Origin: Rhodothermia bacterium
Lineage (GTDB): Bacteria; Bacteroidota; Rhodothermia; Rhodothermales; JABDKH01
Direction of reading: 5' to 3'
Assembly: GCA_030431165.1 (NCBI GenBank)
Contig: JAUIJQ010000022.1
Location: 1 to 14,166 of the forward strand
DNA: 14,166 nt
Shown here: positions 1 through 6,122 of the stretch, piece by piece
Position numbering within the stretch: the first letter of the stretch is position 1
Layout: each line of letters starts with the position of its first letter
Notes under the pieces: generated by a model
What the model was told of the DNA's origin: nothing
The model's database searches: none
What the model saw: only the letters and a program-made list of their open reading frames with translations
Made by a program: the position numbers and the translations under genes

Positions 1-1
1 G

Positions 2-556
2 CGGCTGGAGAACCCGGCCGGGGCCGAGGAGTTCTTGTTCGGCGACGACCACGAGCACGACCCGCGCGTCTACGCGCTCTACGCGGCGGCTTGCGCCGGC
101 ACGACCCGCGGCGACGCGCTGGTCGAGGCGCTGGAGCGCCGGAACGTGCGCAGCTCGGCCGCGCGCTACATCGCGGGCCTGGCGGGCGAGCTGCCGGAGC
201 AGGACCCGGTCGCCTGGATCTTCATCCGCCGACTCCCGCCCCGGCACGACGCGGCCGAGCGCCCGACCCGCCAGCGGGACAGGTTGCTGCGCAGCAAGCC
301 GAAGGCCGCGGCGGGTCCGCCCGAGCCGCACGACCCGCGCGTGCTGTTCATCGACGACTACGGCCAGGCGGCGGCGGTGCTCTGCGCGCTGGGTCGGATC
401 GACCCAGACGATCTGCGCGCGGTCGTGAGCGCCGTCCGGCGCGCGGGCGGCGACGCCGACCCGCTCGCGGTGGTGGAGGAGCTCGGGGCGCGGATCCCGA
501 GCGACGGCAGCGCGCGCGCCCGCGAGGCGCTCAAGGAGGACGAGCATGCGAACTAG
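2..556 (+). CDS. Unrecognised protein, C-terminal part (5' end outside window)
   Basis: The frame is open from the first full codon at position 2 to the TAG at 554-556. The TTG at 35 is therefore only the first in-window start candidate, and the gene most likely begins upstream. The visible ~184 residues are charged and rich in Ala, Arg and Asp, with almost every third codon position G or C, which supports real coding. I see no signal peptide, membrane segment or catalytic motif and do not recognise a family. The C-terminal half, from the HDPRVLFIDDYGQ stretch on, looks helical. The stop overlaps the start of the following lipoprotein gene by 11 bp, which implies translational coupling in one operon. 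The function is unknown. Confidence 0.6.
   Translation, partial: RLENPAGAEEFLFGDDHEHDPRVYALYAAACAGTTRGDALVEALERRNVRSSAARYIAGLAGELPEQDPVAWIFIRRLPPRHDAAERPTRQRDRLLRSKPKAAAGPPEPHDPRVLFIDDYGQAAAVLCALGRIDPDDLRAVVSAVRRAGGDADPLAVVEELGARIPSDGSARAREALKEDEHAN
533..540 (+). promoter_or_regulatory. Strong Shine-Dalgarno site for the lipoprotein gene
   Basis: AAGGAGGA ends 5 bases before the ATG at 546. It lies inside the end of the preceding gene and fixes the ATG at 546 as the start. It also shows that the left part of the window uses strong Shine-Dalgarno initiation, unlike the right part. Confidence 0.75.
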
Positions 557-893
557 CCTGTGGATTGCGGGGGCCCTCTCGGGAGCGCTCCTGACGGCGA
601 CGGGCTGCGTCTCTCAGCAAGAGGTCTACCGCGGCATTCGGGACGACCTGCGCTTCACCGGCCGCATCATGGGCTTCTCCCTCGACGCGCGGGTCGACTC
701 GATCCGCAGCCGCATGGCCCTGCTCCGGGCGTTCAAGGGCGACAAGCGCCTCCCGCTCCTGGAGAAGGAGCTCGGCACCATGGCCGAGCTGGAGCAGCGC
801 CTGGCCAAGGTCAACGCCGAGAAGCGGAGCCTGATGGAGGAGCACCAGCGGCTCCAGCGGCGCTACCAGCCCGAGGAGGGCGGCAGCAACTAG
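546..893 (+). CDS. Small putative lipoprotein with coiled-coil C-terminal half
   Basis: 115 residues. The N-terminus is a lipoprotein signal peptide: Arg2, a hydrophobic stretch at about residues 5-19, then a lipobox ending ATGC with the lipidated Cys at 21. The -3 residue is Ala rather than the usual Leu, so the lipobox is slightly atypical. Residues from about 45 to the end are highly charged (Lys, Glu, Arg, Leu) and read as a long amphipathic helix or coiled coil (about 70-108). The product is probably an envelope lipoprotein anchored in a membrane and reaching into the periplasm. It overlaps the upstream gene by 11 bp and has its own strong ribosome binding site. I recognise no named family; a structural or tethering role is only a guess. 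Confidence 0.7.
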   Translation: MRTSLWIAGALSGALLTATGCVSQQEVYRGIRDDLRFTGRIMGFSLDARVDSIRSRMALLRAFKGDKRLPLLEKELGTMAELEQRLAKVNAEKRSLMEEHQRLQRRYQPEEGGSN

Positions 894-920
894 GCCGAGG
901 CCTGGCTAGACTGTCGGTTG

Positions 921-926
921 AAGGAG
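921..926 (+). promoter_or_regulatory. Shine-Dalgarno site deciding the PilZ gene start
   Basis: AAGGAG stands 5 bases before the ATG at 932. The same reading frame is open back to 560, but that upstream part is a shadow of the lipoprotein gene. This site supports the internal ATG at 932 as the true start. Confidence 0.7.
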
Positions 927-931
927 TCCCC

Positions 932-1561
932 ATGTTCGAGGCCTACGTGTGGCGATCGCCCCGAGTGCACACCGCCGCTGCGACCGCGTCCTTGGCCGCC
1001 AAGCGGGGAGAGAGCCGGCGGCTGACCTTCAGCGAGTCGGCCAGCGCCGAGTCGGACGCCCTGATGGACCTCAGCAGCACGGGGCTCAAGATGCTGACCC
1101 AGGGCTGGGCGCCCGAGGTCGACGCGGTCCTCGACCTCGAGCTCCGGCACCCGGCCCTGCGCGGCTCGATCCAGGTCCAGGGACGGGTCAAGTGGGTCAA
1201 CGCGAACGACGACGAGACCTTCAAGGTCGGGCTGCACTTCGAGGAGATGCGCGACACGACCAAGGTCGCCCTGATCCAGCTGATCGTGCTCGAGCTGGGC
1301 AGCACGATCTACGCCCCCAGCGGCCAGGTCGGGTTCATCGCCAAGAACCGCGACGTGGCCGGGAGCGAGGAGCGCTTCTACACCGTCTACACACCGCGCC
1401 GCGAGAAGCTCGGGACCGTGCACCAGACCGGCGCCGGCTACGCCCTCGAGCGGACCGACCACGAGGGCCGGCTCGACTTCGTGACCTTGCTCGACGCGCT
1501 CGAGTTCCTGTTCCCCGAGGCGGTCCCGATCCGCGTCCACCCGGACGTGCGCGCGTCGTGA
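932..1561 (+). CDS. PilZ-domain protein (putative cyclic-di-GMP effector)
   Basis: 209 residues from the ATG at 932, chosen over the longer open frame (to 560) because of the AAGGAG site and the end of the lipoprotein gene at 893. Residues about 24-122 look like a PilZ domain. An RxxxR motif lies at R25-R29 and a DxSxxG motif at D46-G51, the two elements PilZ domains use to bind cyclic di-GMP. A beta-rich stretch follows with KWVN (87-90) and a VGLHFEEM ending (99-106). Residues 124-209 form an additional domain I do not recognise. PilZ proteins are usually cytoplasmic effectors of motility, exopolysaccharide or type IV pili, but which process is involved here cannot be told. The gene lies 38 bp after the lipoprotein gene and may be co-transcribed with it. 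Confidence 0.75.
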   Translation: MFEAYVWRSPRVHTAAATASLAAKRGESRRLTFSESASAESDALMDLSSTGLKMLTQGWAPEVDAVLDLELRHPALRGSIQVQGRVKWVNANDDETFKVGLHFEEMRDTTKVALIQLIVLELGSTIYAPSGQVGFIAKNRDVAGSEERFYTVYTPRREKLGTVHQTGAGYALERTDHEGRLDFVTLLDALEFLFPEAVPIRVHPDVRAS

Positions 1562-1590
1562 GGATCATGGCGCAGCCCTGAGCTTGCCCC

Positions 1591-1606
1591 GCACGGGTCG
1601 CCGTGC
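1591..1606 (+). terminator. Short perfect hairpin after the PilZ gene, possible weak terminator
   Basis: GCACGG (1591-1596), loop GTCG, CCGTGC (1601-1606): a perfect 6-bp GC-rich stem with a 4-base loop, 29 bp after the PilZ stop. No T-tract follows, so it is not a standard intrinsic terminator. It may attenuate or mark the boundary between transcripts, or be chance in GC-rich DNA. Confidence 0.3.
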
Positions 1607-1642
1607 CAGAACACAGACACGGGAACGCCCCGGAGAGGGAAC

Positions 1643-1840
1643 ATGGCGGACAAGATCATCGCGGCGGTCAAGGTACCGATCACGGAAGCGGACAAGCAGC
1701 TGATCGCCAACGTGCTCGAGAGCTCGCCGTTTCCTCAAGACACGCTCCTCAAGCTCGCGATGCGGATCGGCCTGAAGAACATTCAGGACGACCCCACGGT
1801 CCTGATGCCGTACTTGGCCAAGAAGGAACCGCCGGGGTAG
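1643..1840 (+). CDS. Small uncharacterised protein, 65 residues
   Basis: It starts at an ATG preceded by GGAGAGGGA (1632-1640), 2 bases upstream, and ends at TAG 1838-1840. The codons have strongly GC-rich third positions like its neighbours. The protein has amphipathic helices (about 14-26 and 33-45) and a Lys-Pro-rich tail, with no signal peptide, membrane segment, cysteine or metal-binding motif. It reads like a compact helical soluble protein. I do not recognise a family. It lies 81 bp after the PilZ gene and is followed by the region that leads into the composition break. Confidence 0.6.
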   Translation: MADKIIAAVKVPITEADKQLIANVLESSPFPQDTLLKLAMRIGLKNIQDDPTVLMPYLAKKEPPG

Positions 1841-2007
1841 GTAAGTGCGGGCGGGCGCGGGAAGTCGGGCGCAGGGCTAGCGAGCGCGGGAAGGTCGAGG
1901 GGCACACCTGGAGCGACCTGCTCGCCGATCCGGAGCACCCGGCCTGGAGCGCGTCGGGTCGCTGGTCGGACGACCCGCTCCTGCGGAACCTGGAGATCCT
2001 GCTCGAG
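1841..2007 (+). pseudogene. Coding-like fragment running into the sequence join
   Basis: In the frame starting at 1840 the stretch from about 1888 to 2007 reads as plausible protein (HTWSDLLADPEHPAW, then LLRNLEILLE), with nearly all third positions G or C like the other left-side genes. The frame has no stop here. However, no ATG, GTG or TTG in that frame is found between 1840 and 1888, so the real start is unclear. After about 2007 the composition changes and the frame becomes the antisense of an ABC-F gene. I read it as the first part of a left-side gene cut off at the join. It could instead be non-coding GC-rich DNA. Confidence 0.4.
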
Positions 2008-2010
2008 GTA
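1970..2010. other. Probable join between two unrelated sequences
   Basis: Left of here lie GC-rich plus-strand genes with strong Shine-Dalgarno sites. Right of here lie genes of lower GC that lack them. Two truncated coding signals meet tail to tail: the plus-strand fragment ending near 2007 and the minus-strand ABC-F gene, which stops resembling its family between about 2000 and 1970. The exact point cannot be fixed, because 1970-2007 reads acceptably as the end of either one. An assembly chimera is the simplest explanation; a deletion or insertion breakpoint is possible. Confidence 0.6.
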
Positions 2011-2208
2011 TCCTACGTCGAGACCGCCGAGCGAAACCGTTCCGGCATCGACGTCCTGCGACCCTGCAATTACGCGGAGGAGCGTCGTCTTGCCGGCGCC
2101 GTTCGGGCCCACGAGTCCGATGCGTCTGCCAATACCGATCGCCCAGTTCAATCCGTCGAAGATCGTCTGGCCGCCAAACGCAAGTTCTATATTCTGGAGC
2201 TGGATCAA
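1996..2208 (-). CDS. ABC-F family ATPase, N-terminal ~71 residues only (truncated)
   Basis: Read from a TTG at 2208, the product opens with the N-terminus typical of ABC-F ATPases, soluble tandem-ATPase proteins that mostly act on ribosomes (for example EttA, Uup). It has IQLQNIELAFGGQ at the start, a Walker A motif GPNGAGKTT at residues 34-42, LLRVIAGS (43-50), and then GYLEQD at 66-71, the usual first strand and Q-loop region. ABC-F proteins are normally 500-650 residues, so about 90% is missing. Past residue ~75-80 the frame stays open to 1783, but the sequence becomes Pro/Arg/Ala-rich and unrelated to the family. The gene follows the sugar transferase by 9 bp on the same strand, so it belongs to that operon. 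No Shine-Dalgarno is seen at the TTG start. Confidence 0.75.
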
Positions 2209-2217
2209 GGAGCCGGG

Positions 2218-3603
2218 TCAGTAAGCGTTCTCGTTGACGAAGCCGCGCCGGAGCGTCAGCATGATAATCTTGAGGTCTAGTGCGAGCGACCAGTTCTGGA
2301 TGTAGAAGAGGTCGTACTCAATCCGTTTTTCGAGGGAGGTATTGCCGCGCCAACCGTTGACCTGGGCCCAACCGGTTATGCCTGCGCGCGTCTTGTGGCG
2401 CAGCATGTAGCGGGGCACCTTCTCCCTGAACTCGTGGATGAACACTGGTCGCTCGGGGCGGGGGCCGACCACCGACATGTCGCCGCGAAGAACGTTCAGG
2501 AACTGCGGAAGTTCGTCGAGCGACGTTTTGCGGAGGAATCCGCCTACCGGCGTGGCCCTGTTTGACTCTGCGGTTGCCCACACCGGGCCGGTCGCCGCCT
2601 CCGCGTTGGTCGGCATCGTACGGAACTTCAGCATGTTGAATGTCCGTCCGTTGAGTCCCATCCGCTCCTGCTTGTACAGGACCGGTCCTCGCGAGCTGAA
2701 TTTTACGGCCAGCGCAATCAGCAGGAGCAGCGGCGACAACACGATGAGGACCGCGAGCGAAAAGACGATGTCGAATACGCGTTTTACGATCTGGCCGAAC
2801 TCCGCGGGTGACTCATCGATGACGTGGATAACGGGTAGGTCGCCAAGATGGGTTACCCGGCTGTTGAGCAGCTCGAACTGAAACAGGTCGGGCACCATGT
2901 AGACATGCACCAGGCGTGTTGACAGACGATCCACCGCTGACCGGATCGTCTGGGCCGCCTGAAGGGGAAGGGCCACGTAGACATGGTCGATAGGCACACC
3001 ACGGGAGTCAAAGTCATCGATTATCGGCAGCAGGTCGTCATTTGTGCCGAGGATGTCCAACCCGGTCTGCACGTCGTCGATATAGCCTACAACCTCGAAC
3101 TCGACCCAGGGGTAGTCACCCAGGGCGGCGCCGAGTTTTCGGCCAACCTTGCCGGCGCCAAAGATCAGCACGCGTTTGGTGTTCGTGTGGTGACGTCGCC
3201 GCCGTGCAACAAGGAAAATGGCGAGTCGAAGAACGATCATCCCAACGGACGTAAACGTGCCGAAAAGGATGAACATGAGCCGGGAAAAGGAGAAGGCTCG
3301 GTAAAAGAACAGCGCGGCCATCGTAAGCAGTATCCCGACGGTGACCGCCCTGCCGACGGCCAACGCCATGGCGGTCAGGCTCTGCGCACGCGATGCCGCG
3401 TACAGGCCCGACGATTGGAACGCCAGCACCCAGACGAGGAGAACCCACGGCAGGAGGATGAGATACTCGGCCAGTGGAACCCACTCGGGCGGTACCAGGA
3501 CTTCGAACCGGATCCAGTATGCCAGCAGCCAGCACGCGACCACGAGCGTGAGGTCGGCCAGCAATAGCAGGCGTTGGAAGAATCGGCTCTTTTCCTGAAG
3601 CAT
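2218..3603 (-). CDS. Polyprenyl-phosphate sugar-1-phosphate transferase (WcaJ/WbaP-like)
   Basis: 461 residues, ATG start. The enzyme moves a sugar-1-phosphate from a nucleotide sugar to undecaprenyl phosphate in the inner membrane, the first step of exopolysaccharide or O-antigen repeat-unit synthesis. Four hydrophobic segments occupy about residues 10-30, 46-64, 82-100 and 108-132. A Rossmann-like nucleotide-binding domain follows (VLIFGAGKVGRKLG, 145-158). A fifth hydrophobic segment (275-300) precedes the catalytic domain with KQERMG (311-316), KFRTM (326-330), the catalytic Asp-Glu pair (D363-E364 in SLDELPQ), VVGPRPE (378-384) and GITGWAQVNG (408-417). All the expected catalytic residues are present and the length is typical for the family. 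The sugar cannot be told from sequence. It starts 34 bp after nadC and ends 9 bp before the ABC-F gene. Confidence 0.9.
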   Translation of the reverse strand: MLQEKSRFFQRLLLLADLTLVVACWLLAYWIRFEVLVPPEWVPLAEYLILLPWVLLVWVLAFQSSGLYAASRAQSLTAMALAVGRAVTVGILLTMAALFFYRAFSFSRLMFILFGTFTSVGMIVLRLAIFLVARRRRHHTNTKRVLIFGAGKVGRKLGAALGDYPWVEFEVVGYIDDVQTGLDILGTNDDLLPIIDDFDSRGVPIDHVYVALPLQAAQTIRSAVDRLSTRLVHVYMVPDLFQFELLNSRVTHLGDLPVIHVIDESPAEFGQIVKRVFDIVFSLAVLIVLSPLLLLIALAVKFSSRGPVLYKQERMGLNGRTFNMLKFRTMPTNAEAATGPVWATAESNRATPVGGFLRKTSLDELPQFLNVLRGDMSVVGPRPERPVFIHEFREKVPRYMLRHKTRAGITGWAQVNGWRGNTSLEKRIEYDLFYIQNWSLALDLKIIMLTLRRGFVNENAY

Positions 3604-3637
3604 TGGATACGATGAGCGACCGTGCCGGGTCAGCCTT

Positions 3638-4528
3638 TCACTGGATTACAACCCGCAGCGAGATGTCAAGTGCCCGAACGGAGTGAGTCAGCGCGCCACT
3701 CGATATAAAATCGACGCCGGTACGGGCAATCGCTGATACGGTTGCTTCGGTTACGTTTCCGGATGCTTCCGTCCGGGTGCGTCCGTTGACCAGGGCGACC
3801 GCTTCTGCCAGCAACGATGTGTCGATCTCGTCAACTGATACCCGAACCATGTTGTCGAGCAGGATGCGGTCAACCCCATCAAATCGAAGTGCCTGCTTCA
3901 CCTCATCCAGACTGCGCGTTTCGACTTCGATCTGGAGCTGTGGGTTGTGTTGAGCCCGATATCGAATTGCGTTGCTGATCGCGTGGTCCATACCGCCGCT
4001 TGCGTCGATATGATTGTCTTTGATGAGAATCATGTCGTAGAGGCCGACTCGGTGGTTATGCCCGCCGCCGAGCAACACGGCCCACTTGTCGAGGAGACGC
4101 AGGCCGGGCACCGTCTTGCGCGTGTCGAGAATCCGGCATCCTGTCGAGCCGGTGGCGGCTACCATTCGTGCCGTAGCTGAGGCAATGCCGCTCATGCGTT
4201 GCATGACGTTGAGTGCGAGCCGCTCAGCGACCATGATGGCAGCGGCATTGCCCGTAACGGTGCCGGCGATGGCACCTACAGAAACGTTGCTGCCATCCGC
4301 TGTTGACCACGTAACGTCGAGCGAAGGGTCAACGTGTCGAAAGACCCGCGTCGCCACCTCGACACCTGCGATGACGCCCGTCTCCTTGACAACAAACTGT
4401 GCGGATGCCGAGCAGCCATCGGGAATTGTGGCCAGGGTTGTGACGTCACCGGTGCCCACGTCTTCGGCAAGCCACGCGCCAATCAGTTCGTCCAACGTGG
4501 TGGAGTCAAGGTATTCGGGCAAACGCAT
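3638..4528 (-). CDS. nadC: Nicotinate-nucleotide pyrophosphorylase (carboxylating), quinolinate phosphoribosyltransferase
   Basis: 296 residues, a typical length. It converts quinolinate and PRPP to nicotinate mononucleotide, CO2 and pyrophosphate in de novo NAD synthesis in the cytoplasm. The family motifs are all visible: EDVGTGDVT (22-30), RMSGIASATA (111-120), DTRKT (135-139), HNHRVGLYD (157-165), KDNH (170-173), EVETR (201-205), LLDNM (223-227), EASGNV (254-259) and SSGALTHS (276-283). The Arg, His and Lys residues that bind quinolinate and PRPP in characterised enzymes are kept. The ATG at 4528 lies 23 bp inside the thioesterase gene, implying translational coupling. nadA and nadB are not in the window. 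Confidence 0.95.
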   Translation of the reverse strand: MRLPEYLDSTTLDELIGAWLAEDVGTGDVTTLATIPDGCSASAQFVVKETGVIAGVEVATRVFRHVDPSLDVTWSTADGSNVSVGAIAGTVTGNAAAIMVAERLALNVMQRMSGIASATARMVAATGSTGCRILDTRKTVPGLRLLDKWAVLLGGGHNHRVGLYDMILIKDNHIDASGGMDHAISNAIRYRAQHNPQLQIEVETRSLDEVKQALRFDGVDRILLDNMVRVSVDEIDTSLLAEAVALVNGRTRTEASGNVTEATVSAIARTGVDFISSGALTHSVRALDISLRVVIQ

Positions 4529-4949
4529 CAGCGAGAACGCGGGTTACGGATTCGGGTGCCCGGCGTGGTCGGCCACTCTTGGCGTCAACAAAACAAAGCG
4601 TGACGTCTGCGCGGGCTGACAGGCGGGGAGCAACCGGCTCGGTCTTGCGCGCATCTTCCACAACAGAGACCTCGCAGTCGAACGCGATCTTGACTGAGGG
4701 CATCTTCTCCACGCGTGTCGTGACCTCCAGCAGATCATCATAGTGAGCGGGGCTCAGGTACCGAATCGAAATGTCCACGACGGGCATGATGATCCCGCTT
4801 TCCTCGAGTTGTCGGTACGGCAATCCGGCGTTTCGCAGGGCTTCTGTGCGCGCGTACTCGAGATAGTCGAGGTAGTGGCCGTGGTAGACGACGCCCATCG
4901 GGTCACACTCTCTGTAGCGAACGCGATGGCGGTAGGTGTACGAGAACAT
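4506..4949 (-). CDS. YbgC/FadM-type hotdog acyl-CoA thioesterase
   Basis: 147 residues, the usual size for a single hotdog-fold 4HBT-family thioesterase. The signature YRECDPMGVVYHGHYLDYLE is at residues 12-31, with Asp16 in the catalytic position of the 4-hydroxybenzoyl-CoA thioesterase/YbgC group and His23 in the conserved NH/HG segment. It hydrolyses acyl-CoA or a related thioester; the substrate cannot be inferred. YbgC itself is linked to the Tol-Pal system, but no tol or pal gene is present here. Lying 6 bp after accA, it may act on the same acyl-CoA pool. It overlaps nadC by 23 bp. No Shine-Dalgarno is seen before the ATG. Confidence 0.88.
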   Translation of the reverse strand: MFSYTYRHRVRYRECDPMGVVYHGHYLDYLEYARTEALRNAGLPYRQLEESGIIMPVVDISIRYLSPAHYDDLLEVTTRVEKMPSVKIAFDCEVSVVEDARKTEPVAPRLSARADVTLCFVDAKSGRPRRAPESVTRVLADAFARIP

Positions 4950-4955
4950 GCGCCG

Positions 4956-5993
4956 CTATGCGGGATGCGCGTGATGGGCCTGTCCGTTTGTGACAGACTG
5001 GGTTGCGCCCATGGCACCGAACTTTTCGAGGCGGTGCTCAACAAGTTCCTCCGGCGTGAGCTGGTCGAGCGTATCCAGTGCACGCGCGAGGGCGCTGCCA
5101 ACAGATAGAAACGTCTTCTCGGTGTCGCGGTGGGCTCCGCCAACAGGTTCGGGAATAATCTCGTCGATGACCTTGAGCGGAATCAGGTCGGGAGCCGTTA
5201 GTCGAAGCGCACGTGCTGCGTCTTCTTTGTGGTCCCAGGAGCGCCAGAGAATTGAGGAGCAGCTCTCCGGTGAGATGACGGAGTACCACGCGTTCTGAAG
5301 CATCATGATGCGGTCGCCAACACCGATCCCGAGTGCACCGCCCGAGGCGCCTTCGCCGATTACGATGACAACGACGGGCACCTTAAGGCGTGCCATCTCA
5401 AGCAGATTGCGGGCAATGGCCTCTGCCTGGCCTCGCTCTTCCGCTTCCAATCCTGGAAACGCGCCGGGCGTATCCAGCAGGGTCACCACGGGCTTGCCGA
5501 ATTTCTCGGCCAGCTTCATAAGCCTGAGGGCCTTACGGTATCCCTCGGGATTCGGCATACCGAATCGCCGGCGACGACGGCTCATGGTATCCCGGCCCTT
5601 CTGATGCCCGAGCATCATGATCGTGCGGTCCCGGTAACCAAAGTCGCTGCCCGTGAACGTTCCAAAGCCGCCGACAATCGCCGGGTCATCTTTGAAAGAA
5701 TGGTCGCCGTACAACTCCAGGAAGTTGTCCGTCAGCGCGCCGATGTAGTCGGTCGTGTACGGTCGAAGTGGATGCCGCGCGATCTGGACCCGCTGCCAGC
5801 GCGTGAGGTTCTCATAGATCGACTGCCTGAGGTCATCAACGCGTGCTTCAAGGTCGGATATCTGATCCGACAGGTCGATCTCCGTCGTGTCGGCATCAAC
5901 CGTGCGCATGCGCGCGAGGCGCTCCTCGAGTTCAACGAGGGGGCGCTCAAAGTCCAGCAGATACTGTTGCTGCTTATTCTGTTTTTTTGCCAT
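4956..5993 (-). CDS. accA: Acetyl-CoA carboxylase carboxyltransferase subunit alpha
   Basis: 345 residues, a little longer than E. coli AccA (319). It forms the carboxyltransferase with AccD and makes malonyl-CoA, the first committed step of fatty-acid synthesis. The N-terminal helical region begins after a Lys/Gln-rich leader (LLDFERPLVELEERL, 12-26). Then come ARHPLRPYTTDYI (72-84), GHQKGRDT (129-136), FGMPNPEGYRKALRLM (144-159), DTPGAFPGLEAEERGQ (174-189), IGEGASGGALGIGVGD (212-227) and SVISPESCSSILW (238-250). The GASGGA oxyanion-hole region is intact. The Cys-containing zinc ribbon is not expected, because it belongs to AccD. The C-terminal ~20 residues, after the MGATQ stretch, are a His/Ala-rich extension. 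The ATG at 5993 has a weak TAGGA just upstream. accD is not in the window. Confidence 0.95.
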   Translation of the reverse strand: MAKKQNKQQQYLLDFERPLVELEERLARMRTVDADTTEIDLSDQISDLEARVDDLRQSIYENLTRWQRVQIARHPLRPYTTDYIGALTDNFLELYGDHSFKDDPAIVGGFGTFTGSDFGYRDRTIMMLGHQKGRDTMSRRRRRFGMPNPEGYRKALRLMKLAEKFGKPVVTLLDTPGAFPGLEAEERGQAEAIARNLLEMARLKVPVVVIVIGEGASGGALGIGVGDRIMMLQNAWYSVISPESCSSILWRSWDHKEDAARALRLTAPDLIPLKVIDEIIPEPVGGAHRDTEKTFLSVGSALARALDTLDQLTPEELVEHRLEKFGAMGATQSVTNGQAHHAHPA

Positions 5994-6122
5994 GTCCTAC
6001 CGCGCAAGTCGACTTCGGTCAAAGATAAGCACCGGGTGGTATCCCGGTTGCGTGAGCCGCGAACGAGCCCTGTTTCCGGGTGCGAGGGCCAATTGCGTGG
6101 CTAATTCAGTGCTAATGCGTGG
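5994..6122 (-). other. Intergenic region upstream of accA with a 10-base direct repeat
   Basis: A 129-bp gap between the glycosyltransferase fusion gene and accA. It probably carries the leader or promoter of accA, but I see no convincing -35/-10 pair. A 10-base direct repeat TGCGTGGCTA occurs at 6094-6103 and 6116-6125, 22 bp apart start to start, with a related CTAAT element between the copies. The second copy overlaps the stop codon of the upstream gene. No terminator hairpin with a T-tract was found. Confidence 0.35.

Noticed and set aside
560..931. Upstream extension of the PilZ reading frame to 560
   Set aside because: This part overlaps the lipoprotein gene in another frame and is Arg/Pro/Gly-rich. 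A Shine-Dalgarno site and ATG at 932 give a better start.
1603..2280. Plus-strand open frame of 225 codons spanning the join
   Set aside because: It covers the 65-residue gene in another frame, then the coding-like fragment, then the antisense of the ABC-F and sugar-transferase genes. It is a composite artefact, although part of it (1888-2007) may be real and is listed separately.
3490..3508. tRNA T-arm-like sequence (minus strand GGTTCGAAGTCC)
   Set aside because: It lies inside the sugar transferase coding region, and no acceptor stem, anticodon arm or D-arm can be built around it.
2983..3567. Plus-strand open frame of 194 codons
   Set aside because: It is antisense to the sugar transferase gene, is highly charged and of low complexity, and has no recognisable motif.
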